A stretch of 64,000 bases of DNA, from the NCBI GenBank assembly GCA_023389105.1, contig JAEWEY010000010.1:248001-312000 (forward strand), given 5' to 3'. Positions 1-7,754 of this stretch are shown piece after piece. Below the pieces are notes generated by a model, which saw only the letters and a list, made by a program, of their open reading frames with translations, was not told the origin of the DNA and searched no databases. The stretch comes from Pseudomonadota bacterium (GTDB lineage: Bacteria > Pseudomonadota > Alphaproteobacteria > Sphingomonadales > Sphingomonadaceae). The position numbers and the translations under genes are program-made. Every line of letters starts with the position of its first letter. Within the stretch, counting starts at the first letter, position 1.

Positions 1-24
1 TCCGCCGCGGCGGGGCTTTTCTTT
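1..24 (+). terminator. Probable terminator of an upstream gene, cut by the window edge
   Basis: The window opens with a GC-rich palindromic stretch (CCGCCGCGGCGG) followed by GGGC and CTTTTCTTT, which looks like the right half of an intrinsic terminator. The left arm would lie outside the window, so the full stem cannot be confirmed. Confidence 0.35.
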
Positions 25-51
25 GCTATCGTCGGCACCCATCTATTGAAT

Positions 52-1023
52 ATGCCGCATGCGATCCGGGTTCATCAGACTGGCGGGCCAGAAGCCTTGG
101 AATGGGAAGAGATTGAAGTCGGCGATCCCGGACCCTGCCAGATCCGACTCCGCCAGGAAGGTGCCGGGCTAAACTTCATCGACGTCTATCACCGCACCGG
201 CCTGTATCCGCAGGCCATGCCCTTCACGCCCGGCGTTGAGGGCGCCGGTGTCGTCGAAGCGGTGGGTGACGAGGTCAGCAATGTCAGCGTTGGTGACCGC
301 GTGGCCTACGGCGGCCCGATTGGCGGTTATGCGGAAGTGAGGCTGATCGACGCTGAGAAGGTCGTTCGCCTTCCCGACGCGATTTCGACTGAACAAGCTG
401 CGGCGATGATGCTTCAGGGCATGACTGCGCAGATGCTGCTTCGCCAAGTCTACGCCGTGAAAACCGGCGACACGATCCTGATCCATGCGGCGGCTGGCGG
501 CGTCGGCCTGATCGTCTGCCAATGGGCAAAGGCGCTCGGTGCCACGGTCATCGGCACGGTTGGCAGCGACGAGAAAGCCGCACTCGCCCACGCTCACGGC
601 TGCGATCATCCGATCGTCTACACAAGGCAGGATTTCGTTGCCGAGGTCGACCGCATCACCGGCGGCGCGAAGCTGCCGGTCGTTTATGATTCCGTCGGCA
701 AGGACACCTTCCTCAAGTCGCTCGACTGCCTGCGTCCGCGTGGCTTGATGGTCGGCTTCGGCAACGCCTCAGGTGCGCCTGACCCCATGTCGCCCAACGT
801 GCTCTCGCAGAAGGGTTCGCTCTTCATGACGCGACCGACGCTCTACAATTACACATCGACCCGGGACGAGCTGGAGAAAACGGCGAACGACTTGTTCGAC
901 GTCGTTGCCAGCGGCAAGGTCAAGATCGAGGTCAAGCAGCGCTTCGCCCTCCGTGATGCCGCCGAGGCGCACCGCGCGCTCGAAGCTCGGCAGACCAGCG
1001 GATCGACTGTCCTCACCGTCTGA
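52..1023 (+). CDS. qor: NADPH:quinone oxidoreductase (zinc-independent MDR family)
   Basis: Medium-chain dehydrogenase/reductase of the quinone oxidoreductase type, about 323 residues, cytoplasmic. It is expected to reduce quinones or enones with NADPH. The N-terminal GroES-like domain has the family pattern GLNFIDVYHRTGLY near residue 42. The Rossmann fold carries AAAGGVG near residue 148, the nucleotide-binding turn. No structural-zinc cysteine cluster is visible, in line with the Qor branch. The frame can begin at TTG 46, but the ATG at 52 gives the usual N-terminus. It is the first complete gene of a plus-strand run leading into infA. The exact substrate cannot be told. Confidence 0.85.
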   Translation: MPHAIRVHQTGGPEALEWEEIEVGDPGPCQIRLRQEGAGLNFIDVYHRTGLYPQAMPFTPGVEGAGVVEAVGDEVSNVSVGDRVAYGGPIGGYAEVRLIDAEKVVRLPDAISTEQAAAMMLQGMTAQMLLRQVYAVKTGDTILIHAAAGGVGLIVCQWAKALGATVIGTVGSDEKAALAHAHGCDHPIVYTRQDFVAEVDRITGGAKLPVVYDSVGKDTFLKSLDCLRPRGLMVGFGNASGAPDPMSPNVLSQKGSLFMTRPTLYNYTSTRDELEKTANDLFDVVASGKVKIEVKQRFALRDAAEAHRALEARQTSGSTVLTV

Positions 1024-1098
1024 CGACGCCCACCTTCACTTTTGGACAGCGCCCCTGTAAGGCGCTGCGACTTTTCACACCCATTGGAGACTGAACTT

Positions 1099-1350
1099 TT
1101 GGCCAAAGAAGAATTGCTCGAGATGCGCGGCCGCGTCGTGGAGCTTCTCCCGAATGCCATGTTCCGCGTCGAGCTCGAGAACGGCCATGAGGTTCTCGGT
1201 CACACGGCGGGGAAGATGCGCAAGAACCGCATCCGCGTACTCACCGGCGACGAAGTGCTCGTCGAGATGACGCCCTACGACCTGACGAAGGGGCGCATCA
1301 CCTACCGCTTCATGCCCGGCCGCGGAGGCCCGCCCGGCTATAACGGCTAG
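1099..1350 (+). CDS. infA: Translation initiation factor IF-1
   Basis: IF-1 is a single OB-fold (S1-like) protein that binds the 30S A site during initiation. The frame is open from 1042, but the protein must start at the TTG at 1099. From there it reads AKEELLEMRGRVVELLPNAM, the exact IF-1 N-terminus, and a GGAGA ribosome binding site lies 8 bases upstream. The core ends with KGRITYRF as in all IF-1 proteins. It then runs on for a glycine/proline-rich tail (GRGGPPGYNG), making 83 residues against the usual 72. Translation from TTG is unusual for so central a factor but is well supported here. maf follows after 9 bases. Confidence 0.95.
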   Translation: MAKEELLEMRGRVVELLPNAMFRVELENGHEVLGHTAGKMRKNRIRVLTGDEVLVEMTPYDLTKGRITYRFMPGRGGPPGYNG

Positions 1351-1359
1351 GCCAGCCCG

Positions 1360-1932
1360 ATGCGGCTGATCCTCGCCTCGGCGAGCCCGCGCCGCCTCGA
1401 TCTCCTGGCGCGGATCGGCGTCACGCCAAACGCTGTCGCGCCTGCCGACATTGATGAAAGCGTTCCGCGCGGTGAACTGCCGCGTCAGCACGCGCTTCGC
1501 CTGGCGCGGGAGAAGGCGGCACTCGTGGCGAAAGCTCACCCGGACGCTTTGGTCCTCGGAGCGGATACCGTCGTCGCAGTGGGCCGCCGAATCTTGCCGA
1601 AGGTCGAGGATGAAGCGACGCTGCGCGAGTGCATGAAGTTGCTGTCTGGCCGCCGCCACCGCGTGCTGACCGGGGTCGCATTGGCGGTTCCGGGCCACGG
1701 CACCCGCGAGCGACTTGTCGAAACGATGATCGCTATGAAGCGGCTGAGCGATGAGGAAATCGATTATTACACCAGCCACGGCGAATGGCGCGGCAAGGCC
1801 GGCGGCTATGCGCTGCAGGGCTATGGCGAAGTTTACGTTCGACACATTGCCGGCAGCTATTCCAACGTCGTCGGATTGCCGCTGGCCGAGACCCGCGTGC
1901 TGTTGAAATCGGCGGGATACGATCTTGCCTGA
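1360..1932 (+). CDS. maf: Maf family nucleoside triphosphate pyrophosphatase
   Basis: Maf proteins hydrolyse non-canonical or modified nucleoside triphosphates (dTTP/UTP type) to monophosphates and are linked to septum formation and house-cleaning. The N-terminus ILASASPRRLDLL is the family signature that binds phosphate. ADTVVAVG near residue 66 holds the catalytic Asp. The C-terminal IAGSYSNVVGLPL is also conserved. The length (190 residues) is normal. It sits between infA and an RNase E/G gene whose start overlaps its last 8 bases, an order often seen in alphaproteobacteria. Confidence 0.93.
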   Translation: MRLILASASPRRLDLLARIGVTPNAVAPADIDESVPRGELPRQHALRLAREKAALVAKAHPDALVLGADTVVAVGRRILPKVEDEATLRECMKLLSGRRHRVLTGVALAVPGHGTRERLVETMIAMKRLSDEEIDYYTSHGEWRGKAGGYALQGYGEVYVRHIAGSYSNVVGLPLAETRVLLKSAGYDLA

Positions 1933-2845
1933 ATGGGTAATCGAGCGCGGGATCGGCGAGATCCGCGCGGCGCTGATTGAGAACGGCGAGATCGTCGAAG
2001 CCCGTGTGCGCCGCGATCGCATCACGCCGGCTGGGACTGTTGCCGAGGCCAAGCTGGTCGCAATTGCGCCGCGCGTGACTGTCGAAGCAAATGGCGACCG
2101 CTTCCTGCTGCCCCGTGGCGCCAGCGGAGTCAGCGAGGGCGGCCGGTTGGTCGTTGAGGTCACCCGCGAAGCTTTGGGCGGCACTGAGGCTTGGAAGCTC
2201 GGACTTGCACGGGTGACGGACCAGGAGCCGGGCGTGGCGCCCCCGCTCGCAGAGGGTCGCGAGGGAACGATCGAAGGCTGGGATGACCTTCTGCACGAAG
2301 CGCGCGACGGCATCATTGGGTTTGAAGGCGGCGAACTTCGGATCGAGCCCACGGCCGCGATGACCATGATCGATGTCGACGGCTGGCTGATCCCCGACCG
2401 GCTCGCTCAAATGGCGGCGTGGGCGGCCGCGCGTGCCATCCGGCGCCTCGACATCGGCGGATCGATTGGCATCGACTTTCCGACGCTGAAGGGAAAAGCC
2501 GAGCGGCACGAAGTCGACTCGATTCTCGACGCCTATCTGCCGAAACCGTTCGAGAAGACCGCGATCAATGGGTTCGGCTTCGTGCAGGTCGTTCGCCCGA
2601 AAGCCCGCGCTTCGCTCCTCGACCTCGCTCAGGATCGCGCTGCATTCGAAGCACGTGCATTGTTGCGCCGCGCCGGGAATGAACGGCCCGGTTCCAAGCG
2701 GCTGGTCGCCAGCCCCGGAGTCGTAAACCGCCTGTCGAAAGAGCCGGATTGGCTCGAGCAACTCGGCCGACAGCTGGGCGGGGCAATCAGCTTGCGCGCC
2801 GACCCCGCTCTTCCCATGTCGGGCGGGTATGCCGAGAATGCCTGA
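1925..2845 (+). CDS. Ribonuclease E/G family protein, short form
   Basis: Homologue of the catalytic part of RNase E/RNase G (306 residues), probably acting in rRNA and mRNA processing. The N-terminal part is S1-like. The C-terminal part keeps the RNase H-like and DNase I-like core, with GGSIGIDFPTL and the metal-binding MTMIDVDGWL region (Asp-x-Asp). It is far shorter than E. coli RNase G (489 residues) and lacks the CPxCxGxG zinc-link region. It is therefore a compact form such as those found beside maf and yacG in sphingomonads. Translation starts at TTG 1925 inside the end of maf, so coupling is likely. The last 17 bases overlap yacG. Confidence 0.82.
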   Translation: MPEWVIERGIGEIRAALIENGEIVEARVRRDRITPAGTVAEAKLVAIAPRVTVEANGDRFLLPRGASGVSEGGRLVVEVTREALGGTEAWKLGLARVTDQEPGVAPPLAEGREGTIEGWDDLLHEARDGIIGFEGGELRIEPTAAMTMIDVDGWLIPDRLAQMAAWAAARAIRRLDIGGSIGIDFPTLKGKAERHEVDSILDAYLPKPFEKTAINGFGFVQVVRPKARASLLDLAQDRAAFEARALLRRAGNERPGSKRLVASPGVVNRLSKEPDWLEQLGRQLGGAISLRADPALPMSGGYAENA

Positions 2846-3017
2846 CCAGACCAAATCCTGCCCCTTGTGCGACAAGCCATCGGTGCCGGAACACGCGCCC
2901 TTCTGCAGCCGCGGGTGCAAGGATCGCGACCTGCTCCAGTGGCTCGGCGACGGCTATCGCATTCCCGGCCCGCCGGTCGATCCTCAGAGGGTGGACAGCG
3001 GCGAGGACGACGGTTAG
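2829..3017 (+). CDS. yacG: DNA gyrase inhibitor YacG (zinc-binding)
   Basis: Small zinc protein of 62 residues (or 59 from the second ATG at 2838). It has the YacG signature CPLC followed by FCSRGCKDRDLLQWL; the four cysteines bind one zinc ion. In E. coli YacG binds GyrB and blocks DNA binding by gyrase. The C-terminal tail is acidic and short. Its start overlaps the end of the upstream RNase gene by 17 bases, so the two are probably translated together. Confidence 0.9.
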   Translation: MPRMPDQTKSCPLCDKPSVPEHAPFCSRGCKDRDLLQWLGDGYRIPGPPVDPQRVDSGEDDG

Positions 3018-3073
3018 GACGCGCCCTCGCCAAGCGGGGCCATCCGGTTCCGATGCGACGCCCCAAAAGGCAG

Positions 3074-3149
3074 GCCCAGGTAGCTCAGTTGGTAGAGCAC
3101 GTGACTGAAAATCACGGTGTCGGCGGTTCGATCCCGCCCCTGGGCACCA
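3074..3149 (+). tRNA. tRNA-Phe (anticodon GAA)
   Basis: Complete cloverleaf of 76 bases with an encoded CCA end. The acceptor stem GCCCAGG pairs with CCTGGGC. The D arm is GCTC/GAGC. The anticodon stem CGTGA/TCACG holds the loop CTGAAAA, giving anticodon GAA. The T arm GGCGG/CCGCC carries TTCGATC. No mismatches in the stems. The CCA end touches the first usable codons of the next gene. Confidence 0.98.
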
Positions 3150-4258
3150 TTTTCGACCTCACCACGCCCGCTTTATTGCTCGACCGATCACGGCTTGCGC
3201 GGAATGCTGCGCGCATGGGTGAGCATGTTCGCAAGCTCGGCGTCGACCTTCGGCCGCACGTGAAGACGGCCAAGTCGATCGATGTGCTGCGCGCGCTCGG
3301 CAAGGGCTTGCCAATCACGGTGTCGACGCTCGCGGAAGCCCGCTACTTCTTCGAGAACGGCGTTACCGACATCCTCTATGCGGTCGGGATCGCGCCGGGA
3401 AAGCTGCCGGAGGTCGCGACCCTGATCCGCGCCGGGTGCAAGCTGCGGGTCATCCTCGATACGGTTGAAGCGGCAGATGCGCTCCGCCGATACTGCGAAG
3501 CTGAAGATGTCGCGATCGAGGCTTTGATCGAGATCGACAGCGACGGGCATCGCGCTGGCGTCGATGCCGAGGATCCGCTGCTGATCGAGATCGGGCGTCG
3601 GCTGGGGTCGAGCCTCGCGGGTGTGATGACTCATTGCGGCGCTTCGTACGACTGCCGCACCGAGGCGGAATTCGCGGCCATTTCCGAGCAGGAGCGGTCG
3701 CGGACGGTTCGCGCTGCGGAGCGGCTTCGCGATGCGGGGCTCGCCTGCCCTATCGTCAGCGTGGGTTCGACTCCGTCAATCCACTACGCCACCAATCTGA
3801 CCGGCGTCACTGAGGCGCGGGTTGGCGTTTATGTTTTTGGCGACCTCGTGCAGGCTAACCTGGGAACCTGTGCAACTGATGACATTGCCATCGGTGTACT
3901 GGCCAGCGTGATCGGCCATAACCGGCCGCACGGGCGGGTGCTGGTCGATGCCGGTTTCCTCGCCATGAGCCGCGACCGTGGGATGACCGGCGGTCCGCAC
4001 GATTATGGTTATGGTGCCATCTGCGGTCCCGTGACCGGCGCGATCGACGCGGACGTGTGGCTCTCCTCGACCAACCAGGAGCATGGCATCATCACCGCCC
4101 GCTCCGGGGAGATCGACTTCGAGCGCTTCCCGATCGGCAGCCGGGTGCGGATCTTGCCCAACCACGCCTGCGCCACCGCTGCGGCCTACGACCGCTATCA
4201 CGTCGTCGATGGCGGTCCCGAGATCCTTGCCGTCTGGGACCGCGTCAACGGCTGGTAG
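3149..4258 (+). CDS. D-serine dehydratase / D-threonine aldolase-like PLP enzyme
   Basis: Fold-type III PLP enzyme of the DSD1/D-threonine aldolase family, with an alanine racemase-like N-terminal barrel. The conserved start TPALLLDRSRL and the PLP lysine in LRPHVKTAKS are present. The C-terminal zinc site LPNHACATAAA (His and Cys ligands) is typical of metal-dependent D-serine dehydratase. The likely reaction is breakdown of a D-hydroxy amino acid. The start is odd: the conserved N-terminus begins right after the tRNA-Phe CCA, and the only codon that keeps all of it is ATT at 3149. Other choices are TTG 3176, which drops the first beta strand, or ATG 3215, which drops more. It ends exactly where the convergent etfA ends. 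Confidence 0.8.
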   Translation: MFDLTTPALLLDRSRLARNAARMGEHVRKLGVDLRPHVKTAKSIDVLRALGKGLPITVSTLAEARYFFENGVTDILYAVGIAPGKLPEVATLIRAGCKLRVILDTVEAADALRRYCEAEDVAIEALIEIDSDGHRAGVDAEDPLLIEIGRRLGSSLAGVMTHCGASYDCRTEAEFAAISEQERSRTVRAAERLRDAGLACPIVSVGSTPSIHYATNLTGVTEARVGVYVFGDLVQANLGTCATDDIAIGVLASVIGHNRPHGRVLVDAGFLAMSRDRGMTGGPHDYGYGAICGPVTGAIDADVWLSSTNQEHGIITARSGEIDFERFPIGSRVRILPNHACATAAAYDRYHVVDGGPEILAVWDRVNGW

Positions 4259-5188
4259 CTAGAGCTTTTCGGTCAGCTCCGGGACGATCTTGAACAGGTC
4301 GCCGACGAGGCCGATGTCCGCCACCTGGAAGATCGGCGCTTCCTCGTCCTTGTTGATGGCGATGATGGTCTTGCTGTCCTTCATGCCGGCGAGGTGCTGG
4401 ATCGCGCCGGAAATGCCGATTGCGACATAGACTTCCGGCGCGACGATCTTGCCCGTCTGGCCGACCTGATAATCGTTCGGCGCGTAGCCGGCGTCGACCG
4501 CGGCGCGCGACGCGCCGACACCCGCGCCGAGCTTGTCGGCAAGCGGATCGATGAGCGCATGAAACTGCTCACTGCTGCCAAGCGCGCGACCGCCGGAGAC
4601 GATCACCTTGGCGCTGGTCAGTTCAGGGCGCTCGCTTTTCGACTGCTCGGCCGAGACGAACTGGCTTCCGCCCTCGTCGCCGCCTGCATCGACCGCTTCG
4701 ACCGAGCCCGATCCGCCATCAGCCGCAGCCTTTTCGAAGGCGGTAGTGCGGACGGTTATGACCTTTTTCGCGTCCTTCGACTTCACCGTCGCGATCGCGT
4801 TGCCGGCGTAGATCGGGCGCGTGAAGGTATCGCCACCCTCGACCGACAAGATGTCGCTGATCTGCATGACGTCGAGCAGCGCGGCCACACGCGGCGCGAT
4901 GTTTTTGCCGGTGGTAGTCGACGGCGCCAGGAACGCGTCGTGACTGTCCATCAGCTTCGCCGCAACCGGAGCAACCGCCTCGGCGAGGTTGTGTTCGAGC
5001 GCGGCGCTGCTGGCGGTGTAGACCTTGCCGATGCCGGCGATCTTCGCTGCGGCCTGCGCTACGCCATCGACGTTGTTTCCGACGACCAGTGCGTTGACGT
5101 CGCCCAGCTTCGCAGCGGCGCTTACCGTCGCAAGTGTCGCATCCTTGACGGCGCTGCCGTCATGTTCGACCAAGACCAGAACGCTCAT
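4259..5188 (-). CDS. etfA: Electron transfer flavoprotein subunit alpha
   Basis: Alpha subunit of ETF (309 residues), the FAD-holding half of the soluble carrier that takes electrons from acyl-CoA and other dehydrogenases to ETF:quinone oxidoreductase. The C-terminal FAD domain shows GRALGSSEQF near residue 202, the QVGQTGKIVAPEVYVAIGIS block, and GAIQHLAGM, all family signatures. It begins with MSVLVLVEHDG as usual. Its ATG overlaps the etfB stop by 4 bases, so the subunits are translationally coupled. Confidence 0.96.
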   Translation of the reverse strand: MSVLVLVEHDGSAVKDATLATVSAAAKLGDVNALVVGNNVDGVAQAAAKIAGIGKVYTASSAALEHNLAEAVAPVAAKLMDSHDAFLAPSTTTGKNIAPRVAALLDVMQISDILSVEGGDTFTRPIYAGNAIATVKSKDAKKVITVRTTAFEKAAADGGSGSVEAVDAGGDEGGSQFVSAEQSKSERPELTSAKVIVSGGRALGSSEQFHALIDPLADKLGAGVGASRAAVDAGYAPNDYQVGQTGKIVAPEVYVAIGISGAIQHLAGMKDSKTIIAINKDEEAPIFQVADIGLVGDLFKIVPELTEKL

Positions 5189-5931
5189 TTCGCAATCCCC
5201 ATACCCTTGAGCCGTTCGACCAGTTCATCGACCGATCCGACTTTGATGCCTGCCTGGCGCTTGGCCGGCTCTGTGACCTTCAGCGTTTCCAGCCGCCGCG
5301 CGACATCGACGCCGTAATCGCCCGGCGACTTGGTCGCGAGCGGCTTGGACTTGGCCTTCATGATGTTCGGCAGCGACGCATAACGCGGCTCGTTCAGGCG
5401 AAGGTCGGTGGTGACGACCGCCGGCAGGTTCAGCTTCACCGTTTCAAGGCCGCCGTCGACCTCGCGGGTGACCGTCGCGCTGTCGCTGAGCTCGACCTTC
5501 GACGCGAACGTGCCCTGCGGCCAGCCAAGCAGTGCCGCGAGCATCTGGCCCGTCGCATTGTTATCGTCGTCGATCGCCTGCTTGCCGAGGATGATCAGCT
5601 GCGGCTGCTCTTCTTCCGCAATCTTGGCGAGGATCTTGGCGACGGCCAGCGGCTCGACCTCTTCGTCGGTCTGGACGAGGATGGCGCGGTCGGCGCCCAT
5701 GGCGAGCGCGGTGCGCAGCGTTTCCTGCGCCTTGGCCGGGCCAATCGACACCGCAACGATCTCCGTCGCGCCGCCCTTTTCTTTCAGCCGAATGGCCTCT
5801 TCGACGGCGATTTCGTCGAAGGGGTTCATGCTCATCTTGACGTTGGCGAGATCGACACCGGAGCCGTCCATCTTCACGCGCGGCTTCACGTTGTAATCGA
5901 TGACGCGTTTGACCGCGACGAGAACCTTCAT
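5185..5931 (-). CDS. etfB: Electron transfer flavoprotein subunit beta
   Basis: Beta subunit of ETF (248 residues), the AMP-binding partner of EtfA. It starts MKVLVAVKRVIDYNVK and contains NPFDEIAVEEAIRLKE and the ETF-beta signature VVTTDLRLNEPRYASLPNIM around residues 165-185, all diagnostic. It overlaps etfA downstream and the NTF2-like gene upstream by 4 bases each, so the three are one operon. Confidence 0.96.
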   Translation of the reverse strand: MKVLVAVKRVIDYNVKPRVKMDGSGVDLANVKMSMNPFDEIAVEEAIRLKEKGGATEIVAVSIGPAKAQETLRTALAMGADRAILVQTDEEVEPLAVAKILAKIAEEEQPQLIILGKQAIDDDNNATGQMLAALLGWPQGTFASKVELSDSATVTREVDGGLETVKLNLPAVVTTDLRLNEPRYASLPNIMKAKSKPLATKSPGDYGVDVARRLETLKVTEPAKRQAGIKVGSVDELVERLKGMGIAK

Positions 5932-6362
5932 GTTGTGGCTTCCTTGGCTGGAGCTGGAACGCCAGCGGCCTGTGCCAGGTCGCGGACGATGACATTGTGC
6001 AGGGCAACGATTTGGGGCCGGTCGAAACGATCGTCGACGACCGTCGTCATCAACGCATCCATGGTACCGGCCATCGGACCTTCAGGTACCTCAAGCGTCG
6101 GCGCGATGTGCATCAGCGCAAGCCCGTCGCCGAGCGGCCGAAGTTGCGCCAACGTCATCGACACCCGGCTTCCCTTGTAGATCGTCGAGAAGATACGATT
6201 GTGATTGTCCGCGATCGCCTGCCGACCGCGTGCATGCTGGCCCGCGACCGTCACGAAGTCGGCGTCTTCCGCGAACGGTGCGGCGAATGCCTCGCCGTTG
6301 CCGGCATTCCAGCCGGCCTGAAGCTCGGCGATCAGCGCCTTTGCCTGGGCTTCACTGATCAT
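5928..6362 (-). CDS. SgcJ/EcaC-like NTF2-fold protein (DUF4440 type)
   Basis: Protein of 144 residues with the SnoaL/NTF2-like fold pattern: an N-terminal helix with WNAGNGEAFAAPFAEDADFV, then VTVAGQHARGRQAIADNHN, then beta strands ending in ALHNVIVRD. Members are annotated as SgcJ/EcaC family oxidoreductases, but their reaction is generally unknown. No signal peptide is visible. It is coupled to etfB by an ATGA overlap and lies 7 bases after sucC, so it may be co-transcribed with central carbon metabolism genes. A substrate cannot be assigned. Confidence 0.72.
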   Translation of the reverse strand: MISEAQAKALIAELQAGWNAGNGEAFAAPFAEDADFVTVAGQHARGRQAIADNHNRIFSTIYKGSRVSMTLAQLRPLGDGLALMHIAPTLEVPEGPMAGTMDALMTTVVDDRFDRPQIVALHNVIVRDLAQAAGVPAPAKEATT

Positions 6363-6369
6363 CGAGCGC

Positions 6370-7575
6370 TCAAGCGGCGACCGGAGCCTTCACTTCCGCG
6401 ACGATCTTGCGCGCAGCGTCGCCAAGGTCGTTGGCGGCGATGATTGGCAGGCCGCTTTGGGCGAGGATGTCCTTGCCCTGCTGCACGTTGGTACCCTCCA
6501 GGCGCACCACCAGCGGGACGCTCAGCGAAACTTCACGAGCCGCGGCAACGATGCCGTCGGCGATGATGTCGCAGCGCATGATGCCGCCGAAGATGTTGAC
6601 CAGAATGCCCTTCACCGCGGGGTCGGACAGGATGATCTTGAACGCGGCAGTGACCTTTTCCTTGTTGGCGCCGCCGCCGACGTCGAGGAAGTTGGCCGGC
6701 TCCGCACCTTCCAGCTTGATGATGTCCATCGTCGCCATGGCGAGCCCCGCGCCGTTGACCATGCAGCCGATCGACCCGTCGAGCTTGATGTAGCTGAGGT
6801 CGTACTTCGACGCCTCGATCTCCATCGGATCCTCTTCAGTCAGATCGCGCAGCTCGGCCAGATCCTTGTGGCGGAACTCCGCATTGCTGTCGAAGCCGAC
6901 CTTGGCGTCGAGGACCATGAGCTCGCCCTTGTCGGTGACCGCGAGCGGATTGATCTCGATCTGCGACGCGTCGGTGCCGATGAACGCCTGATAAAGGCCG
7001 CTGAGCACCTTTGCGCACTGCTTGGCGAGGTCGCCCTTGAGGCCGAGCGCCGCGGAGACCGAGCGGCCGTGGTGCGGCATCAGGCCGGTCGCCGGATCGA
7101 TGGTGATTGTGGCAATCTTCTCGGGCGTGTCGTGGGCGACGGTTTCGATGTCCATGCCGCCTTCGGTCGAGGCGACGACCGCGATGCGGCCAGTCTCGCG
7201 GTCGACCAGTAGCGCGAGGTAGAATTCCTTGGCGATGTCGACGCCGTCGGTAATGTAGAGGCGCTGGACCTGCTTGCCGGCTGTTCCGGTCTGGATCGTC
7301 ACCAGCGTCTTGCCGAGCATTTCGGCCGCATTGTCGCGGACTTCATCGATCGAACGGGCGAGACGGACGCCGCCCTTGGCATCGGGGCCAAGCTCCGTGA
7401 ACTTGCCCTTGCCGCGCCCGCCGGCGTGGATCTGGGCCTTCACGACCCACAGGGGCCCGGGCAGCTGCTGGGCGGCCGTCACGGCTTCATCGACGCTCAT
7501 CGCGGCATGGCCGGCGGGGACCGGAACGCCGAATTTTGCGAGCAATTCCTTGGCTTGATATTCGTGGATATTCAT
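6370..7575 (-). CDS. sucC: Succinyl-CoA synthetase (ADP-forming) subunit beta
   Basis: Beta subunit of succinyl-CoA ligase (401 residues), TCA cycle. It starts MNIHEYQAKELLAKFGVPVP. It holds an ATP-grasp domain (VVKAQIHAGGRGKGKF near residue 45) and the C-terminal ligase domain with NIFGGIMRCDIIADGIV near residue 330. The alpha-subunit gene sucD, which normally follows, is not next to it; the NTF2-like gene and etfBA follow instead. It is first in the minus-strand operon. An AAGGG Shine-Dalgarno-like sequence precedes the ATG. Confidence 0.96.
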   Translation of the reverse strand: MNIHEYQAKELLAKFGVPVPAGHAAMSVDEAVTAAQQLPGPLWVVKAQIHAGGRGKGKFTELGPDAKGGVRLARSIDEVRDNAAEMLGKTLVTIQTGTAGKQVQRLYITDGVDIAKEFYLALLVDRETGRIAVVASTEGGMDIETVAHDTPEKIATITIDPATGLMPHHGRSVSAALGLKGDLAKQCAKVLSGLYQAFIGTDASQIEINPLAVTDKGELMVLDAKVGFDSNAEFRHKDLAELRDLTEEDPMEIEASKYDLSYIKLDGSIGCMVNGAGLAMATMDIIKLEGAEPANFLDVGGGANKEKVTAAFKIILSDPAVKGILVNIFGGIMRCDIIADGIVAAAREVSLSVPLVVRLEGTNVQQGKDILAQSGLPIIAANDLGDAARKIVAEVKAPVAA

Positions 7576-7754
7576 GGCGCGCCCTTAAGCAGATTGGCGA
7601 GTGAGATGCAAAGCAAGGCGACGGGCCGCCAATCTTCCGAATGTTCACAGTGACGGCGTGTTTTTCGAGGCGTCATTCCTCGATGAATCGACGTTCCCGG
7701 TTGCGGTCCGTCAGCTAAATCCGGAGACTGGCTGTAGGACAGACGAATCGTTCA

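Noticed and set aside
2867..3148. N-terminal extension of the PLP enzyme reading through yacG and tRNA-Phe
   Set aside because: The frame is open there by chance; it covers the yacG 3' half in another frame and the whole tRNA, and no family member has such an extension.
3074..3149. tRNA-Phe as an integration site for a mobile element
   Set aside because: No integrase, no direct repeat of the tRNA 3' end downstream, and normal chromosomal genes on both sides.
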